Origin: Clostridiales bacterium
GTDB lineage: Bacteria; Bacillota; Clostridia; Saccharofermentanales; Saccharofermentanaceae
DNA: 64,000 nucleotides
Direction: 5' to 3'
Assembly: GCA_017551865.1 (NCBI GenBank)
Contig: JAFZKB010000020.1
Coordinates: 22,818 to 86,817 of the forward strand
In this document: one piece after another, positions 9,572 through 17,915 of the stretch
Layout: the number at the start of each line of letters is the position of its first letter
Numbering within the stretch: position 1 is the first letter of the stretch
Position numbers and translations under genes: made by a program
The notes under the pieces: generated by a model
Databases searched by the model: none
What the model was told of the DNA's origin: nothing
What the model saw: only the letters and a program-made list of their open reading frames with translations

Positions 9572-10557
9572 GGTGTACGAACAGCTCCTACGATCTTATC
9601 GATGATGTGTTCAACAGTCACACCATCTGCAACTGCGGCAAAATTCAAAGAAATACGGTGACGGAGGACACTGTGGATCAATGTCTTTACGTCATCCGGT
9701 GTCACGTAGCCTCTGCCGTTGATAAGAGCTACGGCCTTGGCTACCTGCATCAGGGAGATGCAGCCACGGGTACTCGAACCGAGCGCGATATACTCGCCCA
9801 GATCTTTTCCGATATAGTCGCCAGCATGACGGGTCACGTTTACGATTTCGATAATGTACTTTTTGATTGCATCGTCAAGATATACTTTTTTCGCGATCTG
9901 CTGGAGGAAGTAAACATCTTCGAGTTCTACGACCGCCTTGGAGTTGGCAAATACATCCTTCTCGATTCGGTTGAGGATCTCGAATTCCTCATCCTGCGTC
10001 GGATAGTCGATTTTTTCTTTTAAGAGGAAACGGTCGAGCTGGGCTTCGGAAAGAAGATATGTACCTTCCTGCTCGATCGGGTTCTGTGTTGCAATAACGG
10101 TGAAGATCTTCGGCATTGCGTAGTTATAGCCGCCGATCGTTGTCTGGTGTTCCTGCATGACCTCGAGCATGGCGCTCTGTGTCTTTGCGGAGCTTCGGTT
10201 GATCTCGTCGAGAAGAACGAAGTTGGCATATACAGGACCGAGTTTGGTCTCGAATGTGTTAGTGGTGTAGTTAAAGATCTGGGTACCAATGATATCACTC
10301 GGCAGAAGGTCCGGTGTGCACTGGATACGGGAGAACTTACCATTTACGGCATCCGTAAGGGTTTTCGCCGCCGTTGTCTTGGCAAGACCCGGGACAGATT
10401 CGAGAAGAATATGTCCATTGGATATGATCGCGATCAGAAGTGACCAGCCAAGTCTTGTCTGTCCGACCATCTTTGAATAGTAGCATGTCGTGATCTTGGA
10501 AATGATATCTTTACATTTTTCCATCTCGACATTTGAAATTTCAGATACGTTCTCCAT
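9568..10557 (-). CDS. MoxR-family AAA+ ATPase
   Basis: First gene of the operon. The Walker A region is VPGLAKTTAAKTL (around residue 55-67) in the degenerate GxPGxAKT form typical of MoxR. Walker B is FVLLDEINRS (around residue 112), followed by MLEVMQEHQTTIGG, and sensor 1 is ATQNPIEQEGTY. At 329 aa it has family length. MoxR ATPases act as chaperone-like remodelling enzymes for VWA proteins encoded with them, which matches the downstream genes. GGAAGGAG precedes the start. Confidence 0.9.
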   Translation of the reverse strand: MENVSEISNVEMEKCKDIISKITTCYYSKMVGQTRLGWSLLIAIISNGHILLESVPGLAKTTAAKTLTDAVNGKFSRIQCTPDLLPSDIIGTQIFNYTTNTFETKLGPVYANFVLLDEINRSSAKTQSAMLEVMQEHQTTIGGYNYAMPKIFTVIATQNPIEQEGTYLLSEAQLDRFLLKEKIDYPTQDEEFEILNRIEKDVFANSKAVVELEDVYFLQQIAKKVYLDDAIKKYIIEIVNVTRHAGDYIGKDLGEYIALGSSTRGCISLMQVAKAVALINGRGYVTPDDVKTLIHSVLRHRISLNFAAVADGVTVEHIIDKIVGAVRTP

Positions 10558-10614
10558 CCTCGTCTCCTTCCAATAAACCTCTGGATTTATTGCTCAAAAA
10601 TTTCATACTTATAT

Positions 10615-10643
10615 ATACTATTCCATAAAAAAATGGAAAGCAA
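10615..10643 (-). promoter_or_regulatory. Putative promoter of the MoxR/Bat operon
   Basis: The minus strand reads TTGCTT, 17 nt, TAGTAT, within the 134-nt gap behind rfbB. The spacer contains TTCCAT-T6-ATGGAA, a short inverted repeat that could matter for regulation. The leader also holds a small ATAAA/TTTAT hairpin before the GGAAGGAG ribosome site. An alternative -10 (TATATA) overlaps. Confidence 0.5.
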
Positions 10644-10691
10644 ATGACAGATTATTCACTTTGGGACGCAAAAGGACCGAATTGAAAGAAA

Positions 10692-11756
10692 TTAGCGGTT
10701 TTTATACATTTCAGCGTAATAAGACTGATACTGACCGCTCGTTACACGATCCATCCACTCTTCGTTCGCCAGGTACCAGTCGATGGTCTTTACGATACCG
10801 ACTTCAAATGTGGTCTCAGGATACCATCCGAGATCTTCCTTGATCTTGGACGGATCGATACCATAACGGCGGTCGTGGCCCAGACGGTCCTCAACGTGCT
10901 TGATGAGGTCTTCGGAAATGCCGTCATCCTTCAGACGGTCATGCAGCTGGGAAATGATCGTTTTAACGATAAAGATATTCGGACGTTCGTTATGTCCGCC
11001 TACATTATAAACTTCACCGATCTTTCCGCCTTCAGCTACCATATCTATGGCCTTGCAGTGATCCTCGACATAGAGCCAGTCACGGATCTGCATACCGTCA
11101 CCATAAACAGGAAGCTGCTTATGATGCTTAACGTTGTTGATCATGAGCGGGATCAGCTTTTCCGGGAACTGATACGGTCCATAGTTATTACTGCATCGGG
11201 TGATATTGATCGGCATACCATATGTGTCATGGAAAGCTTTGACGAAGTGGTCAGCAGAAGCCTTACTGCTGGAATACGGTGAATGCGGGGAAAGAGGTGT
11301 CGTCTCCATGAAGAATCCCTCGGCACCGAGTGCGCCATAGACTTCATCTGTGCTGACCTGAAGGTACTTCTTCCCTTCCTTCCAGGTCTTCTTTTCCGGA
11401 TCGTACCAGGCTTCTTTTGCATTCTGGAGAAGATTGACAGTACCAAGAACATTGGTCTGGACAAATATCTCAGGATTTAAGATCGAGCGGTCGACGTGAG
11501 ATTCCGCTGCGAAGTTAATAACATAGTCGAAATCATACTTTTCGAAAAGACCCTTAACCAGTTCTTTATCGCAGATATCGCCCTGAACGAATACGTGGCG
11601 GGGATCTCCCTCAACGCCCTTCAAGTTTTCAAGGTTTCCGGCATATGTCAGAAGATCGAGGTTAACAAGAAGGATGTCATCGTACTTCTTGAGCATGTAA
11701 TAGACGAAATTCGATCCGATAAATCCGGCGCAGCCGGTGATTAAGTATTTCTTCAT
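10692..11756 (-). CDS. rfbB: dTDP-glucose 4,6-dehydratase
   Basis: Converts dTDP-glucose to dTDP-4-keto-6-deoxyglucose. It is an extended SDR with the N-terminal NAD motif TGCAGFIGSNF, the catalytic threonine context VSTDEVYG, and YSSSK for the YxxxK pair. At 354 aa the length is normal. rfbA (glucose-1-phosphate thymidylyltransferase) lies 11 kb away and a WecE/RffA-type aminotransferase 15 kb away. No rfbC or rfbD is present here, so the keto sugar is probably aminated, not turned into rhamnose. The 49-nt gap upstream contains a 10-bp palindrome (ATGATATCAT, 11790-11799) of unknown role. Ribosome site GGAAGGA. Confidence 0.95.
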   Translation of the reverse strand: MKKYLITGCAGFIGSNFVYYMLKKYDDILLVNLDLLTYAGNLENLKGVEGDPRHVFVQGDICDKELVKGLFEKYDFDYVINFAAESHVDRSILNPEIFVQTNVLGTVNLLQNAKEAWYDPEKKTWKEGKKYLQVSTDEVYGALGAEGFFMETTPLSPHSPYSSSKASADHFVKAFHDTYGMPINITRCSNNYGPYQFPEKLIPLMINNVKHHKQLPVYGDGMQIRDWLYVEDHCKAIDMVAEGGKIGEVYNVGGHNERPNIFIVKTIISQLHDRLKDDGISEDLIKHVEDRLGHDRRYGIDPSKIKEDLGWYPETTFEVGIVKTIDWYLANEEWMDRVTSGQYQSYYAEMYKNR

Positions 11757-11805
11757 AATTCAGTCCTTCCTGTTCTTTTGATACTTATGATGATATCATA
11801 CCAAA

Positions 11806-13743
11806 TCAAGTCTCACCTGTAATGTACTTGCGGCAATCCTCGTGCGTATTGTTTCCCAAACCCTTCGGATAGAAGACACAGTAATAATCATTTACATATC
11901 CAACATGATAATTATTTCTGTCCAAAAACTCGAGGAAGATCGTTCGTTTTCCGTTATAACCGCTGTGAAGCTGCGATGAGATCAGGCTCTCATAGTCAGA
12001 TTCTTCGAATCCGTAATAGTTATTCGTACGGCAGAAGATAACGATCGGAAGTTTAATATCGCTGTCCGCTTCGTTGGCCTCAATATCCTTGATCAGCTGT
12101 TCGTTGGCGTATACACCATTTGTGAACCAGGGCTGCACATAAGAGTCCATATCCAGAAGCGTATAATACAGGATCGAACCGCCATAGACCATAAGATGTC
12201 TGTCCTGATAATTCTCGATACTGCGGATATCGTTCAGAACACCGTTTACAGCATCAGCCTCTCTCTGAGTAGTTCTCAGGAAACGAACCTTATCACTGTC
12301 GATCGAGGCGACAAGCTTGAGTCTGTGGATAGAATCGAAATTTGTAGTCTTATAGATCATTTCGCTGAATTTGAATACGAAGGAGAAACAAACGATAACG
12401 ATCGCAAGTTTTACCGGCCATGTAGATCTTCTGGCAACTGTCTCTTCCGAAGAAGAACGAATAAATCTGCCAAAATAATCATTGGTCCAGAGCTGTTTCA
12501 TAAGGTACATGCCTACTGGAGCTATGAACCAGAAACTTAAAATAACGTGCTTCGTACCTGTGTTAGAACCTGCAATGGTAAGTAAAGGAAGCAGGAAAGC
12601 AAACAGAGAAATATAGATAAGTTCGTTCTTCCCCTTATTACTGAACATGTTATAGATCAGAACGATGAACGCCGAAAGATAAAGCACACCGATGGAATAG
12701 GACGGAACTCCCGTCATCTGAGGCCAGGAAGGTGCATTATACACATGGTATGCGTAGTAAAGCAGATAAACACCGATGAAAGCAGTCGCGCCGCAGAAAC
12801 AAAGATAGAAGAAGACTCTTCCCTTCTTCTGTCCGAGATTTTTCTGGAAAACCGAGAATGCCAGGATAAGAATGATAAGACCTGCATAGAAAGCGATACC
12901 GGAGACGATTGCATAAAGATTACCTTTAATAAAGGTCTTCAAAAGGTTCTTAAAACCGTATCCGCCGCCGCCATTGCCGCCCTTTTCCGAAGCAAGTCCG
13001 GCAAGACGCATGATATTATTGGCAAACAGCCTCAAATGACCGAAGATTTTCATTACAACAAGAAGTGCTACGCCGACAGTTGCCATACCACCGACTGCAT
13101 AAAGGAAGTGCTTGAACACTTCTTTAGCCTTCTTGGATTCCTGAACTGCCCATATCAGATAGATCACAAATGTCGAAATAACGGTGATACTGCCCATACG
13201 TGAAGCCACGACAAGAACAAAAGCCATTCCGGCAAAGTAACTGTAACGGTATTTTTCAGTCGTGATCGCCTTCAGTTCAAGTGCCATGATGACAACGATC
13301 AGGAAAACATTGAACTGATGATGGTTGAACAGATTCAGATACGTATCCATCGCAAGGATGGAGATCAGAAGGCCGAAAAGCGTGGACAGTTCACCAAGAT
13401 GAGGCTTTAATATGCGATACGATATCACTGCAAGGCCGATCTCGATCGCAACTTCGAGCAGATTTAAAGCCAGAAGGCCAAGCGATGGGAATATCCTGGT
13501 ACATGCCCATCCGATGACCATGGAAAAATAGGCTGTAAAACTGAGGTTTTTAGGATCACTGAACAGATGAGAGTAACCGTAATAATGGATACCGGTATCA
13601 CCGAGGTCAACGCCCAGGAAGGCGTTTACAAAAGGATACATAACGATCAGGAACCAAAGAAAGATCTTGATCGCAGTCTTATTCTCACTGGTAAGCCGCA
13701 TCAGCGGATCACTTTGATTCTTCTTCACTGGTCTTCTTCTCAC
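11806..13743 (-). CDS. Polytopic membrane protein, probable GT-C-type glycosyltransferase
   Basis: About ten to twelve hydrophobic segments fill residues 25-470, followed by a soluble C-terminal domain of some 150 residues. An acidic FVNAFLGVDLGDTG loop after the first helix is reminiscent of the acidic-loop motif of GT-C enzymes that use polyprenyl-phosphate sugars. The gene follows, and at the reading-frame level overlaps, a GtrB-type glycosyltransferase, an arrangement typical of Gtr pairs. The start is uncertain: the GTG at 13743 overlaps the upstream gene by 35 nt, whereas the ATG at 13701 would leave a 7-nt gap. Function is inferred; I did not recognise a specific family. Confidence 0.6.
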   Translation of the reverse strand: MRRRPVKKNQSDPLMRLTSENKTAIKIFLWFLIVMYPFVNAFLGVDLGDTGIHYYGYSHLFSDPKNLSFTAYFSMVIGWACTRIFPSLGLLALNLLEVAIEIGLAVISYRILKPHLGELSTLFGLLISILAMDTYLNLFNHHQFNVFLIVVIMALELKAITTEKYRYSYFAGMAFVLVVASRMGSITVISTFVIYLIWAVQESKKAKEVFKHFLYAVGGMATVGVALLVVMKIFGHLRLFANNIMRLAGLASEKGGNGGGGYGFKNLLKTFIKGNLYAIVSGIAFYAGLIILILAFSVFQKNLGQKKGRVFFYLCFCGATAFIGVYLLYYAYHVYNAPSWPQMTGVPSYSIGVLYLSAFIVLIYNMFSNKGKNELIYISLFAFLLPLLTIAGSNTGTKHVILSFWFIAPVGMYLMKQLWTNDYFGRFIRSSSEETVARRSTWPVKLAIVIVCFSFVFKFSEMIYKTTNFDSIHRLKLVASIDSDKVRFLRTTQREADAVNGVLNDIRSIENYQDRHLMVYGGSILYYTLLDMDSYVQPWFTNGVYANEQLIKDIEANEADSDIKLPIVIFCRTNNYYGFEESDYESLISSQLHSGYNGKRTIFLEFLDRNNYHVGYVNDYYCVFYPKGLGNNTHEDCRKYITGET

Positions 13744-14671
13744 TTTCGTCCGGAGATATTACATATTGCGGGGAGTTATTGATAGAAATAAATATCCTGC
13801 CGATATACTCACCGACAATACCTAAAGAGATCAGGATCCAGCCGGCCAGGAATAAAATGATGCCCGTCTGGATATGAAGCGCTATGATAAAGGAATGATC
13901 AACGATTTTAATGATGATCATAGTAAGGATCAGAAGAATGCTTGCAATGACACTGAATACTCCGACAGAAAAACTCAAATGGAGCGGCTTGATGGAAAAG
14001 GAAGTAAATCCGTTGATCCAGAGCTTTAAAAGAGTCTTTAAGCGATATCCGCTCTTGCCGCTGAGACGGTCCTTCTGCTCGATCTCTATATTGGCGATCT
14101 TCGATGTGGAACGAAGGACAAGACCTGCCAGATACGGATAAGGTCCCGTATAGCGGGTGATCTCATTGATCAAAGAACGGGTGGCAATAAAATAAGCCGA
14201 CATATAAAGATCGTCCGGCTTACCGAGTAAATGCTGCTGCATATATTCATTCATCGAAGAACCCATTTTGCGGATGATGTTCTTCTGCGGGCGTGCGCAA
14301 TACTTCGCACATACGAACTCATAACCTTCCATGAGCTTGTCATAAAGACGCCACATGCTTTCGATCGGAGTCTGTCCATCGTCATCACAGGTTACAATAT
14401 AATCGCCCTTGGCAGTTCGAAATCCAGCCATCAGCGCGGCATGCTGACCAAAATTCTTGGAAAAGTTCACGCCTACGATATGGTCATCATTGTCGGAAAG
14501 TTTCTTGATAAGATCCTTTGTACCGTTGCCGTCCGGAGAACAGTCATTAACGAGAACGATCTCATAAGAAAACGAAGGCTTCTCGCTCATCGTCTTTTTA
14601 ATATCTTCTACTACATGTTCAAGATTGTTCTTGGAACAGTAGCAAGGGATTACAAAAGAAAAGTCCGGCAT
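13709..14671 (-). CDS. Polyprenyl-phosphate glycosyltransferase, GT2 (DPM1/GtrB type)
   Basis: A GT-A domain begins at PDFSFVIPCYCSKNNL, with LVNDCSPDG, NFSKNFGQHAAL and the DDDGQTP metal motif. Two C-terminal transmembrane helices (about residues 215-240 and 255-280) complete the GtrB/DPM1 architecture, in which a sugar is loaded onto undecaprenyl phosphate. I place the start at ATG 14671, not the longer frame, because it overlaps the preceding stop as TAATG and has GGAGGA about 10 nt upstream, giving 320 aa. The next gene is a likely GT-C acceptor enzyme; no GtrA-type flippase is adjacent. Confidence 0.85.
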   Translation of the reverse strand: MPDFSFVIPCYCSKNNLEHVVEDIKKTMSEKPSFSYEIVLVNDCSPDGNGTKDLIKKLSDNDDHIVGVNFSKNFGQHAALMAGFRTAKGDYIVTCDDDGQTPIESMWRLYDKLMEGYEFVCAKYCARPQKNIIRKMGSSMNEYMQQHLLGKPDDLYMSAYFIATRSLINEITRYTGPYPYLAGLVLRSTSKIANIEIEQKDRLSGKSGYRLKTLLKLWINGFTSFSIKPLHLSFSVGVFSVIASILLILTMIIIKIVDHSFIIALHIQTGIILFLAGWILISLGIVGEYIGRIFISINNSPQYVISPDESEKKTSEEESK

Positions 14672-15321
14672 TACTTGCGATCCTCCAGATATTTTTTCAG
14701 ACATACAATATCGAAGGTATCCCACTTCATTCTGTCAAGGCAGTCAAACCAGATATCTTCCTGCTGCTCGATGAAATCGAGTTTGCCAAGGAAATCCTCA
14801 GTAAACTTATCTTTCGGGATCACTACGACACCGGTATCGTCGCAAACTGCAACCGCACCGTCGTACATTTCCTTATGCGTCTTAATGATCTCAGGGTCAA
14901 ATTCCTTCGACGGCTTTCTGTTAAAGCATCCTACAGGAGTAAAGCCCTTGCACCATACAGGATAATTCTCCTTGATCAGGTCATTAGCATCACGCATAAG
15001 ACCATTTGTAACCACAGCAACAGCCTGACGGTAGAGTACCATGAATTTTGTGACCAGTTCACCCTGAAGAGCGCGGTCTCCGCAGTCAAATGCCTCAATA
15101 AATACAACATCGCCTTCATTAATGTCACGGGCCTGTTCATGGATCGGCCAGTTGGACTCCTCATAAGCATAGATCCACTTTACGGAACCAACAGCAAAAT
15201 GTCCGCGATTGACCGCATTTGCATTCGGAATAACGCCTGTTTTACCGAGGCAGTCAGCAACTTCTGTCGTAGAAATCTTATTTCTCTTGATCTTATCGAT
15301 GATTTGACTCTTGATATCCAT
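14671..15321 (-). CDS. RraA / HMG-aldolase-like protein in glycan cluster
   Basis: 216 aa related to the RraA superfamily (class II pyruvate aldolases and the RNase E inhibitor RraA, long misnamed menaquinone methyltransferases). Signs are the N-terminal STTEVADCLGKTG, the central GDVVFIEAFDCGDRALQGEL, VTNGLMRDANDL containing the usual substrate-binding RD pair, and CDDTGVVVIPKD. A true aldolase would cleave or form a pyruvate or oxaloacetate bond. Why such a gene sits between a hexapeptide acyltransferase and a GtrB-type transferase is unclear. Its stop overlaps the start of the next gene. A TATAAT sequence lies in the 53-nt upstream gap without a recognisable -35. Confidence 0.7.
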   Translation of the reverse strand: MDIKSQIIDKIKRNKISTTEVADCLGKTGVIPNANAVNRGHFAVGSVKWIYAYEESNWPIHEQARDINEGDVVFIEAFDCGDRALQGELVTKFMVLYRQAVAVVTNGLMRDANDLIKENYPVWCKGFTPVGCFNRKPSKEFDPEIIKTHKEMYDGAVAVCDDTGVVVIPKDKFTEDFLGKLDFIEQQEDIWFDCLDRMKWDTFDIVCLKKYLEDRK

Positions 15322-15374
15322 TTTTTACAACACCCCTGGTAGCAATGACCTTTCTAACATTATACCCTAATATA

Positions 15375-16037
15375 TCATAAAAGATCGGTACTGATCTTAT
15401 TCTCCAGTTTATACGTTCTCGGCGGAACATAAATATCATAACCTTTTGTACTGAAATTGACAAATGACATGGCACCGATCAAAGTGTGATCTTCCAAAAC
15501 CGTGCCTCCACGTACAACACTGTTCATTCCTATAAAGCAGTTATCAGTGAGAACAGCGCCTCCGCCGAGAGTGACTCCCGGTGCTATATAGTTGTAATCC
15601 CCGAGTTTGATCTCATGAGATAGAACACATCCGCTCCATATGATATTCCCGTTACCTATTGAAGATTTATAGGAAATCACAGTATTCTCCAGAATAATGT
15701 TTCCTTCTCCCATTGACACATTATCGGAGATCGTAGCGCTTGGATGAATAAAGCTTGTGAGTTCATACCCGAGTTTCTTTGCTTCTTCTGACTTCACTTT
15801 TCGGGGATCGTTCATCTTCCTGTACCCGAGGCCGATGAGCATACTATATTCTGACGGCGGATATTTTTCCGTTACCTCTTCCCAGGGAACAATAGGAAGT
15901 CCGTCAAATGTCGATTCGGAAATATAGGCCTTATCAAGGCAAAAAGACGCTACATGCATATCTCCGGAATTTTCCAGATGATACCGCATCATAGCCGTGA
16001 AATTCGTAGTTCCGAAAATGACACACTGTTTACTCAT
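15375..16037 (-). CDS. Left-handed beta-helix acyltransferase (NeuD/PglD-like)
   Basis: 220 aa: an N-terminal Rossmann-like part (KQCVIFGTTNFTAMM) followed by hexapeptide repeats from about residue 95 (TSFIHPSATISDNVSMGEG, then NIIL, IGNGNIIWSG, LGDYNYIAPG). This is the architecture of PglD and NeuD sugar N- or O-acetyltransferases; a histidine in the FIHPSA segment is the usual catalytic-base region. It is likely to acetylate (or acylate) an amino sugar nucleotide. Candidate substrates are the 4-amino sugars made by aminotransferases elsewhere in this window, or a product of the neighbouring ATP-grasp and RraA-like proteins. Confidence 0.75.
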   Translation of the reverse strand: MSKQCVIFGTTNFTAMMRYHLENSGDMHVASFCLDKAYISESTFDGLPIVPWEEVTEKYPPSEYSMLIGLGYRKMNDPRKVKSEEAKKLGYELTSFIHPSATISDNVSMGEGNIILENTVISYKSSIGNGNIIWSGCVLSHEIKLGDYNYIAPGVTLGGGAVLTDNCFIGMNSVVRGGTVLEDHTLIGAMSFVNFSTKGYDIYVPPRTYKLENKISTDLL

Positions 16038-16067
16038 GAATCTGCACCTGATACCAAGAGATAAGAA

Positions 16068-17273
16068 TCAGTATTCAATGACCAGAGTCTCCTCGATCTT
16101 CTTCATAAGATCACGGAGAGCCTGCTCGCTCTCTTCATATGCAATATAATAGCCTACTCTGGATTTATCATCAACCGGAAGGCTTACAGTATCACCGACC
16201 TTAAAGCTCAGACTGAAATCCATTACATTCTTCATGGAACGGATCTCCTCTTCTCCTTTAATGGAAAGGACCGGCTTACCCTTGGAATCGTAGTTTAAGA
16301 ACTTCAGAACGCAGCAGCGGTCAGCAAGTGCCGGATCCGGCTCCATTCTTCCTTCATACGGTTTTCCTGCGGCACAGCAGAACAGATACGCATAGTTATC
16401 GACATTCGTCATGATCGGAACGATATCAGAAGAAATCTTCGTTCCGCCGCCTCTTGCAGCGATCTCGATCAGATAGAACTTGCCGTTCTCGAACTTATAT
16501 TCCGCATGTGTAAGGCCATAAGGAAGACCTGTGGAATCAACGAGGTGATCATTGGTCTTCCTGAGAAGATCATAGTCAAAACGGTCATTCTTATGAGAAA
16601 AGAACAGCTCGGAAGCAATACTCTTGTTATAGGAGAAATGTCTCTTTTCGGAAATACAGAGGGAAACATGGCCTTTAGGGGAAACGATACCATCGACAGT
16701 GAATTCTGTACCGGAAACGAAGCGCTCAGCAATAACGCTCTTCTTATCAGATGTAAAACTTGCCGCATCCTCGTAGAGCGATTCAATATCAGGAGTATCC
16801 TTGTCGATGATGTGCACGCCACGGCTAGCCTGGGAATCCAAAGGCTTAATGATGATCTTGGCATTAATCTCATTCATAAAAGAGAGGATATCTTCTGCCG
16901 AAGTGCAGCACTTGAACTCCGGATGGGGAATGTCATGTGCCTTGCAGAACTCACGCATCATATACTTATCCGTATAGAGCTTCGCCATATCTTCACCGAT
17001 GGAAGGAAGACCCAGCACCTTGGAGACATAAGCAACCGTCGGAACTGCAATATCACTCTGGTCGGTAACGATCGCATCTACTTGATGTTTCTTGGCAAAC
17101 TCCAAGTTCTTCTCTTTATCTCTAACATCGGAAACTTCTGAAAAATCGGAATATTTGAAACCAATGGAATCTTCATAAAGATTGCTGTTAACTACTGTAT
17201 ATCCGAGAGCTTTAGCTCTTTTGATCAACGGTACTTGAAAATCCCCACCTGCCACAACAAGAATCTTCTGCAT
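16068..17273 (-). CDS. ATP-grasp ligase of the carbamoyl-phosphate-synthase-like group
   Basis: 401 aa with a PurK-like N-terminal pre-ATP-grasp fold (KILVVAGGDFQVPLIKRAK), DAIVTDQSDIAVPTVAYV, and an ATP-grasp core: LYTDKYMMREF near residue 103, IIIKPLDSQASRGV near 142, and FYLIEIAARGGG, where Glu normally binds Mg. Such enzymes activate a carboxylate as acyl phosphate and join it to an amine, thiol or other nucleophile. The substrate is unknown. It heads a run with a hexapeptide acyltransferase and an RraA-like protein (gaps 30 and 53 nt). Ribosome site GGGGAG. Confidence 0.75.
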   Translation of the reverse strand: MQKILVVAGGDFQVPLIKRAKALGYTVVNSNLYEDSIGFKYSDFSEVSDVRDKEKNLEFAKKHQVDAIVTDQSDIAVPTVAYVSKVLGLPSIGEDMAKLYTDKYMMREFCKAHDIPHPEFKCCTSAEDILSFMNEINAKIIIKPLDSQASRGVHIIDKDTPDIESLYEDAASFTSDKKSVIAERFVSGTEFTVDGIVSPKGHVSLCISEKRHFSYNKSIASELFFSHKNDRFDYDLLRKTNDHLVDSTGLPYGLTHAEYKFENGKFYLIEIAARGGGTKISSDIVPIMTNVDNYAYLFCCAAGKPYEGRMEPDPALADRCCVLKFLNYDSKGKPVLSIKGEEEIRSMKNVMDFSLSFKVGDTVSLPVDDKSRVGYYIAYEESEQALRDLMKKIEETLVIEY

Positions 17274-17305
17274 ATATTTATCTCCCCATTACTTTCATTT
17301 AATCC

Positions 17306-17311
17306 ATTATA
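17306..17311 (-). promoter_or_regulatory. Possible -10 element upstream of the ATP-grasp gene
   Basis: A perfect TATAAT on the minus strand lies 33 nt before the ATP-grasp start. The sequence at -35 (GCACCC) is part of the preceding terminator and does not match consensus, so the promoter is weak or needs an activator. Confidence 0.35.
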
Positions 17312-17322
17312 TAATAAATATC

Positions 17323-17345
17323 AAAAAAGGGTGCTTTTTTCGCAC
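17323..17345 (-). terminator. Terminator behind the secreted protease gene
   Basis: On the minus strand GTGC, an A-rich loop and GCAC form a short hairpin followed by CC and six T, about 30 nt after the protease stop codon. The stem is only 4 bp, so it may be leaky. Confidence 0.55.
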
Positions 17346-17375
17346 GAAGAAAATTATATGTTTTATATTTCCATT

Positions 17376-17915
17376 TTACAAGGGGCGCAGGCAAATACTT
17401 ACCCTTCCCGGGACCATTTTTCCTGAAAGATTCTTATGATAGGCAAAAACCCAGTAAAAACAGCCGTCACCTTTGTTACTTTTGTCAATAAAACTCGTAC
17501 CTTTTGTGGTCATGCCGATAAATGAATACGACTTGCCCGGAGTGATCCCGTAAATAAGATACCCCTCCGCCTTGTACACTTTATCCCATGAAATCTTCAC
17601 GCCAGATGGAGTTTTCTCGGCCTTTGGATTCGAAACGGGAGGACATATCCCCTTCGCATAAGCATATTTATCACAGGGACCAACGGTGTAAACTCCGGAA
17701 GAATTTACCACATACGGAAAGACCCAATAGAAATTGTAATTGGTATCTAGAGCATTGAGGTCCGAAAAACTCATACCAGTCCGGCTCATCCCCACATAAC
17801 CATAAGTACAGTCCTTTATTCCATAGATCAGCCATCCGTCCACATCCTGATCGTCCTCCCAGGAAAGAACGACACGGTTAGGGCCTCCTGATGAAGCCCT
17901 TAGATTTGAAACTGA
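17376..17915 (-). repeat. Tandem FN3-like modules, protease copy
   Basis: Two successive modules share the order NLRA/NPKA, VVLSW/VKISW, GWLIYGI/GYLIYGI, GYVGM/SFIGM, FYWVFPY/FYWVFAY, and are joined by YAKGICP. The same pattern, including the YWVFPY and AKGICP segments, occurs in the LRR protein at 21032-21580. The beta-strand periodicity and LSW core suggest a fibronectin-III-like or other Ig-like fold. Confidence 0.8.
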
